From assembly GCA_902799355.1 (NCBI GenBank), contig CADCAG010000025.1, positions 1 to 64,000 on the forward strand: a DNA stretch of 64,000 bases, in the 5' to 3' direction. The notes beneath the pieces were generated by a model that ran no database searches, was not told the DNA's origin, and saw nothing but the letters and a program-made list of their open reading frames with translations. Made by a program: the position numbers and the translations under genes. Below are positions 16,617-25,042 of this stretch, one piece after another. Origin of the DNA: an uncultured Bacteroidales bacterium (GTDB lineage Bacteria; Bacteroidota; Bacteroidia; Bacteroidales; Bacteroidaceae). Every line of letters begins with the position of its first letter. The first letter of the stretch is position 1.

Positions 16617-17902
16617 TTTGCAAACCAGCGTTCATTGAACGTCAGTCCTATATTGATGCGGAACATGTTCTCCTTAATCAGGTCGCAACCGGTATTGCGC
16701 ACCCACTGGGCACTGATATTCAGTGTAGAACGGTTGTTCCATGAGTTATAGAGGGGAATACCGAAACCACCACTTACCGTCAGTTCACCAGGACCGTCTT
16801 GCGTACCTATTTTATAATAAGGGGTAGCATAGGAGACTCCTAAGCGGTAGTGAACCAGCTGGTAGAACTTACGACCCAGCGGTTTGGGCTGCCAGTCGAG
16901 ACCTGCAGCAACCTTGTGACGATCCAGCAGGTAACCACCCTGTAACGTATAGGTTCCTTTGGCATTGTTGAATACGGGATAGTCCAGCGAGCCCCACTTC
17001 TGCAAGGTATAGTCGGCAGCAACTGTCAGACTTCTCTTACGAATCAGCGAGGCACCCACACCAATAGTAAGGGGGAGACTGAAGGGTTCGTTAATAGACA
17101 GCTCCGTGCCATCTCCCGCAGAACTGGAAGTGCTGAGGTTCATCACCGTCAAGTCTGCATCACCGCTAAGCTTATGACCCAAGCCCACCGTAGCACCGAT
17201 GGTCAACAGGTTGTTGTCGTTCAATGGCTGCTGCCACTGTGCACCGAAGTCCAGCTTATAGCTGCTGATGGAAGCTTCATAGGTCATGGTCTCGACATTG
17301 GCACTCGTCTCATTGGTATTCATCTGGATATCCTTGGAATAATTACCCCAGAAATACGAGAAGTTGAAACCCAGCGAGAGGTTCTTCGTCACCTGCCAGC
17401 CGGCACCCACAAAGAGCTGCGAGAAGCCGCCATCACCATTATAGGTCTGCGTGGCTGTCGTCTTCGCTCCCTCTGTAGAAGCACCAATGGTACTGGTGTG
17501 CTTGTAGGAATAACCGATATTTGAGAACGGTACGACACCAAGGGCCAGACCTACACGGGGAAACAGACGGAAGCCTGCTACCGCATAGTCAAAGTTACCC
17601 GTCTTGGTGTTCAGACTCTTTCCACCTTCTTTATAATTAGACATCTGTCCCGTCACTCCAGCGTCGAAAATCATACTCAGCGAGTCGATGGCAGCGTACG
17701 AGGCAGGGTTTTGCATATTAATATACTTACCGCTTCTAAGACCATAGGCCACACCACCCATACCACGGTTAAAGCCTACGGACTGATCAGAGAGGACACC
17801 TAAGCCATACTGGCTGTAGGGTGACAGCGTCGTGCTCACCTGAGCAACAGACGGCAACAGAGCCATACCTGCCAGAAGACTTACTATAATGCGTTTCTTC
17901 AT
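16601..17902 (-). CDS. outer membrane beta-barrel protein (envelope operon)
   Basis: From ATG 17902 the product is 433 aa with a signal peptide (MKKRIIVSLLAGMALLPSVA). The 21 codons upstream would not make a signal peptide and overlap the promoter, so this start is preferred. The mature part opens with SPYSQYGLGVLSDQSVGFN and RGMGGVAYGLRSGKYINMQN, then NPASYAAIDSLSMIFD, a pattern like PorV/OmpP1-type Bacteroidetes barrels, and continues as beta strands. It lies directly before lptC, in the place where Bacteroides has a similar OMP gene. Function is unknown; a role in envelope assembly is inferred from context only. Confidence 0.83.
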   Translation of the reverse strand: MKKRIIVSLLAGMALLPSVAQVSTTLSPYSQYGLGVLSDQSVGFNRGMGGVAYGLRSGKYINMQNPASYAAIDSLSMIFDAGVTGQMSNYKEGGKSLNTKTGNFDYAVAGFRLFPRVGLALGVVPFSNIGYSYKHTSTIGASTEGAKTTATQTYNGDGGFSQLFVGAGWQVTKNLSLGFNFSYFWGNYSKDIQMNTNETSANVETMTYEASISSYKLDFGAQWQQPLNDNNLLTIGATVGLGHKLSGDADLTVMNLSTSSSAGDGTELSINEPFSLPLTIGVGASLIRKRSLTVAADYTLQKWGSLDYPVFNNAKGTYTLQGGYLLDRHKVAAGLDWQPKPLGRKFYQLVHYRLGVSYATPYYKIGTQDGPGELTVSGGFGIPLYNSWNNRSTLNISAQWVRNTGCDLIKENMFRINIGLTFNERWFAKWKVD

Positions 17903-17935
17903 CTTTCGTTTATTAGTGAATTCGATTTCGGAGTG

Positions 17936-17966
17936 CAAAGGTACAAATAAGCAGGAATAATACAAA
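17936..17966 (-). promoter_or_regulatory. promoter of the OMP-lptC-CorC operon
   Basis: On the minus strand TTTG (17963-17966), 19 bp, then TACCTTTG (17936-17943): a complete match to the Bacteroidetes -33/-7 consensus, about 34 bp upstream of the ATG. Confidence 0.75.
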
Positions 17967-18037
17967 ATAAATATACGAATTTTAATTTTTTATTAAAAAA
18001 AATCATACTAAACGCACGATAAGTGGAAAATAAAGGC

Positions 18038-18045
18038 TAATTTTG
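18038..18045 (+). promoter_or_regulatory. -7 box (TAATTTTG) immediately before the DUF4105 gene
   Basis: TAATTTTG matches TAnnTTTG and ends only 4 nt before the GTG start at 18050, so the transcript would begin at or next to the start codon. Confidence 0.5.
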
Positions 18046-18049
18046 CAGC

Positions 18050-19243
18050 GTGAAATATTTGAAGACCATAACGAGCGTCCTCAGAGGGGGGCTTTTATTG
18101 CTGGCTATGACCTGTCAGAATACAGCGATGGCACAGGACTACAACCTTCCACCGATGGATTCTGTAGAGATTAGTCTGCTTACCTGTCAGCCCCACGACG
18201 AGGTCTACAGTCTCTATGGACATACGGCCATCCGCTACCACGAACTGATCAAGGGTGGCATCGATGCTGCTTTCAACTACGGTGTGTTCAACTACAACGC
18301 ACCCTTCTTTGCCATCCGCTTTGTTTTCGGACTGACAGACTACGAGTTGGGAGCCTACCCCACCCAGCTCTTCGAGCGTGAATATCGCCATTTTGGCAGT
18401 ATGGTGACTGAGCAGGTGCTCAATCTCACCAATGAGGAGAAGTACAATCTGCGCATGGCGCTGGTAGAGAATCTGAAGCCAGCCAACTGCGTCTATCGTT
18501 ATAATTACTTCTATAACAACTGCACCACGAAGGCTCGCGACATCATAGAGCGTCACGTCAATGGAAAGCTGGAATACACTGGACGTGAGGCCTATACGCC
18601 AACATATAGGGAGATGGTTCACCACATGACACGCAACAATCCCTGGTCGCGTTTCGGCAACGATCTGCTGTTGGGCATACAGGCTGACAGCAAGACGACG
18701 ATGCGTCAGCAGGAGTTCCTGCCCGACAACCTGTTGTACGACTTCGACCACGCTCAGATATACACCAATGGCCAATACCGTCCGCTGGTCAAGGAGCGTC
18801 GCATCATGGTTCCTGCCGGTGTACAGATGGTACACAACGGTTTCCCGCTGACACCCAGTCAGTGTGGCATCATCCTATTAGTCGTTGGCCTCGTACTGTT
18901 CGTGATACAGTGGCGCATGCATCGCGCCTTTATCCTGTGGGAAGGCCTGCTGCTGCTGACATCCGGCATCATAGGCTTCATGCTGTTCCTCATGCTGTTC
19001 TCTCAGCATCCTACCGTACAGTTGAACCTGCAGATCCTGCTCTTCAACCCGCTGCATCTGGTCTACCTGTGGCCTGTCATCAAAGGCCGTCAGACACGCT
19101 ACTGGATGATCTGTGCCGTGATGGTCGCCCTGTTCCTCATAGGCAGCCTGTTCCAGTCGTATGCGGAAGGGCTCTATACTTTGGCATTATGTTTGCTGTT
19201 ACAGTCTATACTTCATCTTTTTACGCGTAAAACGAATGAATAA
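18050..19243 (+). CDS. DUF4105 / Lnb N-terminal periplasmic domain protein
   Basis: A 397-aa protein with a GTG start chosen because it gives a full signal peptide (KYLKTITSVLRGGLLLLAM, cleaved near MAQ). The domain at about 35-240 matches DUF4105: LLTCQPHDEVYSLYGHTAIR, then FNYGVFNYNAPFF, FGLTDYELG and YFYNNCTTKARDII. The conserved His in YGHTAIR and Cys in NNCTT suggest a papain/NlpC-like fold. The C-terminal 120 residues contain about four membrane helices. The enzymatic role is not established. Its stop overlaps the start of the PafA-like gene by 8 bp, indicating coupling. A -7 box lies only 4 nt before the GTG. Confidence 0.85.
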   Translation: MKYLKTITSVLRGGLLLLAMTCQNTAMAQDYNLPPMDSVEISLLTCQPHDEVYSLYGHTAIRYHELIKGGIDAAFNYGVFNYNAPFFAIRFVFGLTDYELGAYPTQLFEREYRHFGSMVTEQVLNLTNEEKYNLRMALVENLKPANCVYRYNYFYNNCTTKARDIIERHVNGKLEYTGREAYTPTYREMVHHMTRNNPWSRFGNDLLLGIQADSKTTMRQQEFLPDNLLYDFDHAQIYTNGQYRPLVKERRIMVPAGVQMVHNGFPLTPSQCGIILLVVGLVLFVIQWRMHRAFILWEGLLLLTSGIIGFMLFLMLFSQHPTVQLNLQILLFNPLHLVYLWPVIKGRQTRYWMICAVMVALFLIGSLFQSYAEGLYTLALCLLLQSILHLFTRKTNE

Positions 19244-20612
19244 CAAATACATATATATCACCCTTCTCTCAGCATTGGTTCTGGCCAGCGAGGCAGAAGC
19301 GCAGACGGTTCCACAGGCTCCCAAACTGGTGGTATCCATCACCGTTGACGAGTTGCGCACAGACCATCTGGAGACCTTCGCACCGTTGTATAATGCCTAC
19401 GGACTGCGCAGAATGCTGACAGAAGGTGCGTTCTACACCAATGCGTCCTACAGCTTCACGCCAGTAGACCGTGCATCGGCGGCAGCCTCTTTGTCGACGG
19501 GCACCACACCCTACTATCATGGTGTCACGGGCGAAGAGTGGCTCGACCGTAGCACGCTACGTCCCGTACGTGCCGTCCACGACGCGCGTCAGGGTTATTC
19601 TCCCCGCCAGTTGGGCACATCGACGGTGGGCGACGAGCTGAAGGTTGCTTCTAACGGCATTTCCAAGGTCTTTGCCTTTGCCGCCACACCAGATAATGCC
19701 ATCTTGTCAGCCGGACATGCTGCCGATGGTGCTGCATGGATACAGTCAGGCAAGTGGGTTATCACCAACTACTATGAGCCCCTCAACCAATGGCTGCGCG
19801 GCTTCACCCGCCTATACAATCCCACTGCTGACGCGAATGCCAGCGTGACAGATATCGCCGTGGAATGCCTGAAGAACAGCGGAATGGCACTCGACGACAA
19901 GACCGACCTGCTGAGCATTGGCTATTCCGTAGCTCCCCAGATGGAGGGTTATGTGGCGCTCGACCGTACCATCGCCCAGCTGGTAGACAGCGTCAGCAAG
20001 CGTGTGCCCCTCGACCGCGTGCTCTTCGTACTGACAAGCACTGGTTCGGCACGTGTAGAGAACGAACAGAACAACAACGACAAATACCGCATTCCCACGG
20101 GTAAGTTCGATATCCAGCGTACTGTCAACCTGCTGAATATGTACCTGGGCGCCACCTTCGGCACTGCCCAGTATGTTGAGACGGTCTATCAGAACCAGCT
20201 GTTCCTGGATCATAAGCTGCTGGAACGTAAGAACATCAATATGGGCGACCTGCTGCGCCGTGCTCAGGAGTTCATCCTGCAGCTGTCGGGCGTACGCCAC
20301 GTCTATACCGCCAGCCAGCTGACCACCAGCGACAGCAACCAGCTGGAGCGCATCCGCAACGGCTTTAACGTCGAGAAGTGTGGCGACCTGATTATTGAGA
20401 TTGCACCAGGCTGGGAACTGGTCAACGAGAACAATCACACCTCTACGACATCTCGAGTCAGCAACATTCCATTCCCCATTATATTCTTTGGTGCAGGTGT
20501 CAAGGCCCAGCGCATTCAGACACCCGTTACGGCCGATGCCATTGCACCGACCATAGCACGCATCATCCGCATACGTGCGCCGAATGCCTGCTCCGCAGAA
20601 CCATTGTTCTAA
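19236..20612 (+). CDS. PafA-like alkaline phosphatase superfamily protein, active site lost
   Basis: From ATG 19236 (which overlaps the previous stop) the product is 458 aa with a signal peptide ending AEAQ. The fold is that of PafA-type phosphatases: VVSITVDELRTDHLE, SAAASLSTGTTPYYHGVTGE, AILSAGHAADGAAWI and FPIIFFGAG align well. Against PafA as I remember it, only the first metal Asp (VDELR) is kept. The nucleophile Thr of PTYTxPGH is Arg, the Asn of GND is Glu, the KDR pair is lost (TPD), the late Asp-His is replaced (LTSTGSA) and the C-terminal His is gone. It is therefore probably a binding or scaffold protein, not a phosphatase. It lies directly before secA. Confidence 0.8.
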   Translation: MNNKYIYITLLSALVLASEAEAQTVPQAPKLVVSITVDELRTDHLETFAPLYNAYGLRRMLTEGAFYTNASYSFTPVDRASAAASLSTGTTPYYHGVTGEEWLDRSTLRPVRAVHDARQGYSPRQLGTSTVGDELKVASNGISKVFAFAATPDNAILSAGHAADGAAWIQSGKWVITNYYEPLNQWLRGFTRLYNPTADANASVTDIAVECLKNSGMALDDKTDLLSIGYSVAPQMEGYVALDRTIAQLVDSVSKRVPLDRVLFVLTSTGSARVENEQNNNDKYRIPTGKFDIQRTVNLLNMYLGATFGTAQYVETVYQNQLFLDHKLLERKNINMGDLLRRAQEFILQLSGVRHVYTASQLTTSDSNQLERIRNGFNVEKCGDLIIEIAPGWELVNENNHTSTTSRVSNIPFPIIFFGAGVKAQRIQTPVTADAIAPTIARIIRIRAPNACSAEPLF

Positions 20613-20676
20613 TATATAATAAGGAGAGAATGACATCACACAAATAACGACAAAAAATAAAAAACAACAATACAAC

Positions 20677-23600
20677 ATGAATTTTACAAAGATTTTACGT
20701 TCGCTGTTTGGCGACAAATCCTCACGCGACATGAAGCTCATCCAGCCTCTCGTAGAGAAGGTGAAAGCTGTTTATCCCGAGGTACAGAAGCTTGACAACG
20801 ACGCACTTCGTCAGCGTACGAAGGACATACAGCACTTTGTGCAGGACTCTGCCAACCAGCAGAAGCAAGAGATAGAGAAACTGAAGGCTACCATCGAGGA
20901 GACTCCCATCGACGAGCGTGCCGACATCTTCGCCAAGATTGACAAGCTGGAGAAAGAGGTGCTCGACATCTATGAGAAGGCCCTCGACGAGGTGATGCCC
21001 GAGGTCTTTGCCATCGTCAAGGAGACAGCACGTCGCTTTGCCGAGAACGAGGAGACCGTCGTCACCGCTACCGACTTCGACCGTGAGCTGGCTGCCGACC
21101 CCCGCAAGGACTTCATCACCATCGATGGTGACAAGGCCATCTATCACAACCACTGGACGGCTGGTGGCAACGACCTGAAATGGGAGATGGTACACTACGA
21201 CGTACAGCTCTTCGGTGGTACCGTGCTCCATCAGGGTAAGATTGCCGAGATGGCTACCGGTGAAGGTAAGACGCTGGTCGCTACCCTCCCCGTGTTCCTC
21301 AACGCCCTGACAGGCAATGGTGTCCATGTGGTTACCGTCAACGACTATCTGGCCAAGCGTGACTCCGAGTGGATGGGTCCGCTCTATATGTTCCATGGCC
21401 TCTCTGTCGACTGCATCGACAAGCACCAGCCCAACTCTCCTGAGCGCCGCCGTGCTTATCAGGCAGATATCACCTTCGGTACCAACAACGAGTTTGGTTT
21501 CGACTATCTGCGTGACAACATGGCCATCTCGCCCAGCGACCTCGTACAGCGTGCCCACAACTACGCCATCGTCGACGAGGTAGACTCGGTATTGATTGAC
21601 GATGCCCGTACACCGCTTATCATCTCTGGTCCCGTGCCCAAGGGCGACGACCAGATGTTCGAAGAGTACCAGCCACTGGTAGAGAAGCTGGTAGGCGTAC
21701 AGAAGCAGCTGGCTACGCAGTATCTGGCTGATGCCAAGCAGAAGATTACCGAGGGTATGGAGAAGAACGACAAGAAGCTGCTCGACGAGGGATTCCTCGC
21801 CCTGTACCGTTCTCATAAGTCTATGCCTAAGAACAAGCCGCTCATCAAGTTCCTCTCTGAGGATGGCATCAAGAGCGGTATGCTCAAGACCGAAGAGACC
21901 TATATGGAGAACAACAACCGTCGCATGCCCGAGGTCACAGAACCCCTGTACTTCGTGGTCGACGAGAAGCTGAACTCCTGCGACCTCACCGATAAGGGTA
22001 CCGCATGGCTCGCCAAGCAGGTAGGCGATGCCGAGCTCTTCGTATTGCCCGACATCACGTCACAGCTCTCTGCCCTGGAGGGTGACACCTCACTCTCTGA
22101 CGAGGAGCGCATCAACAAGAAGGACGAGATGCTGCAGCACTATGCCGTACAGTCTGAGCGTGTCCACACCCTGCAGCAGCTGCTCAAGGCCTACTGCATG
22201 TTCAACAAGGACGACGAATATGTCGTCATCGATGGCGAGGTGAAGATTGTCGACGAGCAGACTGGCCGTATCATGGAAGGCCGCCGCTGGTCTGACGGCT
22301 TGCACCAGGCTGTCGAGGCCAAGGAACATGTCAAGGTCGAGGCTGCCACACAGACCTTCGCCACCATCACCCTGCAGAACTACTTCCGTATGTACCACAA
22401 GCTGGCAGGTATGACGGGTACCGCTTCTACCGAGGCTGGCGAGTTCTGGGACATCTACAAGCTCGACGTCGTGGAGATTCCTACCAACCGTCCTGTCATC
22501 CGTGACGATATGGACGACCGCATCTATAAGACTGCCCGCGAGAAGTATCGTGCTGTCATCGAGGAAGTCGTACGTCTGCGCAACATGGGCCGTCCAACCT
22601 TGATTGGTACTACCAGCGTGGAAATCTCAGAGCTGCTCTCTCGCATGCTCGACATGTATGTCAATCCAGAGACCGGCAAGCGCGAGGGTATTCCCCACCA
22701 GGTGCTGAATGCCAAGCTGCACCAGAAGGAGGCCGACATCGTGGCTCTCGCTGGTCAGTCAGTCAATGGCAAGGGTGCCGTAACCATCGCCACCAACATG
22801 GCTGGTCGTGGTACCGATATCAAGCTGTCACCCGAAGTGAAAGCCGCCGGTGGTTTGGCCATCATCGGTACCGAGCGCCACGAGTCACGTCGTGTAGACC
22901 GCCAGCTGCGTGGTCGTGCAGGACGTCAGGGTGACCCGGGTTCATCACTGTTCTTCATCTCACTGGAAGACAAGCTGATGCGTCTGTTCGGTTCTGAGCG
23001 TATCGCCACCGTCATGGACAAGCTCGGCTTCAAGGAGGGCGAGATGCTGGAGAGCCCCATGATTTCCAAGCAGGTAGAGCGTGCACAGAAGAAGGTCGAG
23101 GAGAACAACTTCGGCATCCGTAAGCGCCTGCTTGAGTACGACGACGTCATGAACAAGCAGCGTACTGTCGTCTATGGCAAGCGTCGCCACGCACTCATGG
23201 GCGAGCGTATCGGCATGGACATCTCTAACACCATCTGGGACCGCGTGGTCAACATCATCGAGACCAACGACTACGAGGGCTGCAAGGAACAGTTCATCAA
23301 GATATTCGCCATGGAGTGCCCCTTCACCAGCGAGGAGTTCATCAACAAGAACCGCGAGGATCTCTGCGAGGAGGTCTTCCAGGTGGCTATGGGCACCTTC
23401 AAGCGCAAGATGGAGCACGTCCAGGAAGTCGCCATGCCCGTCATCAAGCAGGTCTACGAGAACCAGGGACAGATGTACGAGCGCATCGTAGTGCCCCTGA
23501 CCGATGGCCGCAAGATGTACAACATCCCCTGTAACCTCAAGGAAGCCTACGACACCGAGTGTAAGTCGGTCGTCAAGGAGTTCCAGAAGCAGATACTGCT

Positions 23601-24042
23601 CCACATCATCGACGAGGCCTGGAAGGAGAACCTCCGCGAGCTCGACGAGCTGAAGCACTCCGTACAGAACGCCTCCTACGAGCAGAAAGACCCGTTGCTC
23701 ATCTTCAAGCTGGAGTCTGTCAAGCTGTTCGACAACATGGTCAACACCATGAACAACCGCTCCGTCTCTATCCTCATGCGCGCTCAGATTCCTGAGATGC
23801 AGCAGGTGCAGGAGGCCGCTCCCGAACAGCACACCCAGCGCCAGCAGTACACCGAGTCGAAGCAGAACCTCAACCAGGAACAGCTCACCGACCCCAACCA
23901 GGCCGCCGCTGCCGCCCAGGACACCCGTGCCCGTCAGCCACAGGCGCCTATCATCAAGGACAAGCTGCCCGGACGTAACGATCCCTGTCCCTGCGGCTCT
24001 GGCAAGAAGTTCAAGAACTGCCACGGCCGTGGCCTAGTATAA
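20677..24042 (+). CDS. secA: preprotein translocase ATPase SecA
   Basis: An 1121-aa SecA, in the long Bacteroidetes form. Walker A is MATGEGKT near residue 192 and the DEAD-like box is [20 protein letters not shown]. The preprotein cross-linking domain, NBD2 ([15 protein letters not shown], then [16 protein letters not shown]) and helical scaffold follow. The C-terminus has a Gln/Ala-rich linker and the zinc-binding SEC-C motif [17 protein letters not shown]. SecA drives unfolded proteins through SecYEG. Codon use is strongly biased, as expected for a highly expressed gene. It follows the PafA-like gene by 64 bp and is followed by a long stem-loop. Confidence 0.98.
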   Translation: MNFTKILRSLFGDKSSRDMKLIQPLVEKVKAVYPEVQKLDNDALRQRTKDIQHFVQDSANQQKQEIEKLKATIEETPIDERADIFAKIDKLEKEVLDIYEKALDEVMPEVFAIVKETARRFAENEETVVTATDFDRELAADPRKDFITIDGDKAIYHNHWTAGGNDLKWEMVHYDVQLFGGTVLHQGKIAEMATGEGKTLVATLPVFLNALTGNGVHVVTVNDYLAKRDSEWMGPLYMFHGLSVDCIDKHQPNSPERRRAYQADITFGTNNEFGFDYLRDNMAISPSDLVQRAHNYAIVDEVDSVLIDDARTPLIISGPVPKGDDQMFEEYQPLVEKLVGVQKQLATQYLADAKQKITEGMEKNDKKLLDEGFLALYRSHKSMPKNKPLIKFLSEDGIKSGMLKTEETYMENNNRRMPEVTEPLYFVVDEKLNSCDLTDKGTAWLAKQVGDAELFVLPDITSQLSALEGDTSLSDEERINKKDEMLQHYAVQSERVHTLQQLLKAYCMFNKDDEYVVIDGEVKIVDEQTGRIMEGRRWSDGLHQAVEAKEHVKVEAATQTFATITLQNYFRMYHKLAGMTGTASTEAGEFWDIYKLDVVEIPTNRPVIRDDMDDRIYKTAREKYRAVIEEVVRLRNMGRPTLIGTTSVEISELLSRMLDMYVNPETGKREGIPHQVLNAKLHQKEADIVALAGQSVNGKGAVTIATNMAGRGTDIKLSPEVKAAGGLAIIGTERHESRRVDRQLRGRAGRQGDPGSSLFFISLEDKLMRLFGSERIATVMDKLGFKEGEMLESPMISKQVERAQKKVEENNFGIRKRLLEYDDVMNKQRTVVYGKRRHALMGERIGMDISNTIWDRVVNIIETNDYEGCKEQFIKIFAMECPFTSEEFINKNREDLCEEVFQVAMGTFKRKMEHVQEVAMPVIKQVYENQGQMYERIVVPLTDGRKMYNIPCNLKEAYDTECKSVVKEFQKQILLHIIDEAWKENLRELDELKHSVQNASYEQKDPLLIFKLESVKLFDNMVNTMNNRSVSILMRAQIPEMQQVQEAAPEQHTQRQQYTESKQNLNQEQLTDPNQAAAAAQDTRARQPQAPIIKDKLPGRNDPCPCGSGKKFKNCHGRGLV

Positions 24043-24046
24043 ATCA

Positions 24047-24077
24047 TAGGACAGCCTAGGATTCCTAGGCTATCCTA
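24047..24077. other. 14-bp stem-loop between secA and the ABC ATPase gene
   Basis: TAGGACAGCCTAGG (24047-24060) pairs with CCTAGGCTATCCTA (24064-24077) with one mismatch and a 3-nt loop. It is followed by GAAAAAAATT, not a T-run, so it is not a standard terminator. It fills most of the 51-bp gap. Confidence 0.7.
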
Positions 24078-24093
24078 GAAAAAAATTACAACC

Positions 24094-24849
24094 ATGATCA
24101 AAATCACCAACCTCAAGAAACAGTTTAGCGAGACATGTGCCTGCGATATCCCGTCGTTCCAGATCAACGACGGCGATATCCTGGGTCTCGTAGGTAATAA
24201 CGGAGCCGGCAAGACCACCCTCTTCCGCATGCTCCTCGACCTCCTCAAGGCCGATAACGGCAGCGTGGAGTACATCTTTGCCCCTACTCCCGACGCCACT
24301 GTGCCCGACGTATCAACGTCGGGAGAGAGTCTTATCAACCCCACCTCCTCCGAAGCCTGGAAGCGCCACGTCGGTGCCTACATCGACGAAGGCTTCCTCA
24401 TCGACTTCCTCACCCCCGAGGAGTACTTCGCCTTTCTCGGCAAGGTGTCGGGCATGACCCAGCAGCAGGTCGACGAGCGACTGAAGGACTTCGAGCGCTT
24501 TGCCAATGGCGAGATCTTCGGACAGAAGAAGCTCATCCGCAACCTCTCAGCAGGTAACAAGATGAAGGTCGGCATCATCTCCGCGCTACTCCGCAAGCCG
24601 GAGACCGTCATCCTCGACGAGCCCTTCAACTTCCTTGACCCCACCTCGCAGCTCGTCCTCAAGCACCTGCTTACCGACTACAACCGCGAGACCGGCGCCA
24701 CCATCCTCATCTCCAGCCACAACCTGCAGCACACGGTAGACATCTCTACCCGCATCGCCCTGCTGGAACATGGCGTCGTCATCCGCGACCTACCTAACGC
24801 TGAGGGCAGCGCACGCACCGAACTCGAAGCCTACTTCTCAGCAGAGTAA
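24094..24849 (+). CDS. ABC transporter ATP-binding protein
   Basis: A 251-aa ABC ATPase with Walker A GNNGAGKTT near residue 34, signature LSAGNKMKVG near residue 150, Walker B TVILDEPFNFLDP near residue 170 and a switch His (ISSHNLQH). It would power a transporter, but no permease gene is next to it in the window. Between SVEY and SEAWKRHVGAYIDEG it carries about 20 residues (TPDATVPDVSTSGES and so on) that I do not expect in relatives. The DNA there forms a perfect hairpin. It probably belongs to the secA transcript and ends at a strong terminator. The transported substrate is unknown. Confidence 0.9.
   Translation: MIKITNLKKQFSETCACDIPSFQINDGDILGLVGNNGAGKTTLFRMLLDLLKADNGSVEYIFAPTPDATVPDVSTSGESLINPTSSEAWKRHVGAYIDEGFLIDFLTPEEYFAFLGKVSGMTQQQVDERLKDFERFANGEIFGQKKLIRNLSAGNKMKVGIISALLRKPETVILDEPFNFLDPTSQLVLKHLLTDYNRETGATILISSHNLQHTVDISTRIALLEHGVVIRDLPNAEGSARTELEAYFSAE
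24287..24325. repeat. palindromic segment inside the ABC ATPase gene
   Basis: CTCCCGACG (24287-24295) pairs with CGTCGGGAG (24317-24325). Inside it, CCCGACGT (24304-24311) pairs with ACGTCGGG (24316-24323) around a 4-nt loop. The segment is in frame and coincides with extra residues in the protein. Confidence 0.6.
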
Positions 24850-24851
24850 TC

Positions 24852-24887
24852 AAAAATGACTCAGGGATGGTGCCCTGAGTCATTTTT
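24852..24887 (+). terminator. strong Rho-independent terminator after the ABC ATPase gene
   Basis: AAAAATGACTCAGGG and CCCTGAGTCATTTTT form a perfect 15-bp stem with a 6-nt loop, 3 bp after the stop codon. Confidence 0.92.
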
Positions 24888-25042
24888 CTTATCTCTTATT
24901 TCTTCCCGTGAAATATCACAAACAACCGAACATAATCTTTAGACTCACATCTTCCCTCAGACATCTACATGTCAGTCACCTGTCCCTGCAGCATCTTATA
25001 ATAATGCCATTCGTTTTAATCTGCATCCAATGGTTATATTAA

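Noticed and set aside
20722..24024. Long antisense frames (364 and 354 codons) opposite secA
   Set aside because: They result from the biased codon use of secA; the translated sequences are low-complexity Leu/Val-rich.
24890..25042. Small gene or RNA between the ABC terminator and the DUF262 gene
   Set aside because: No convincing frame, hairpin or promoter was seen in this AT-rich gap.
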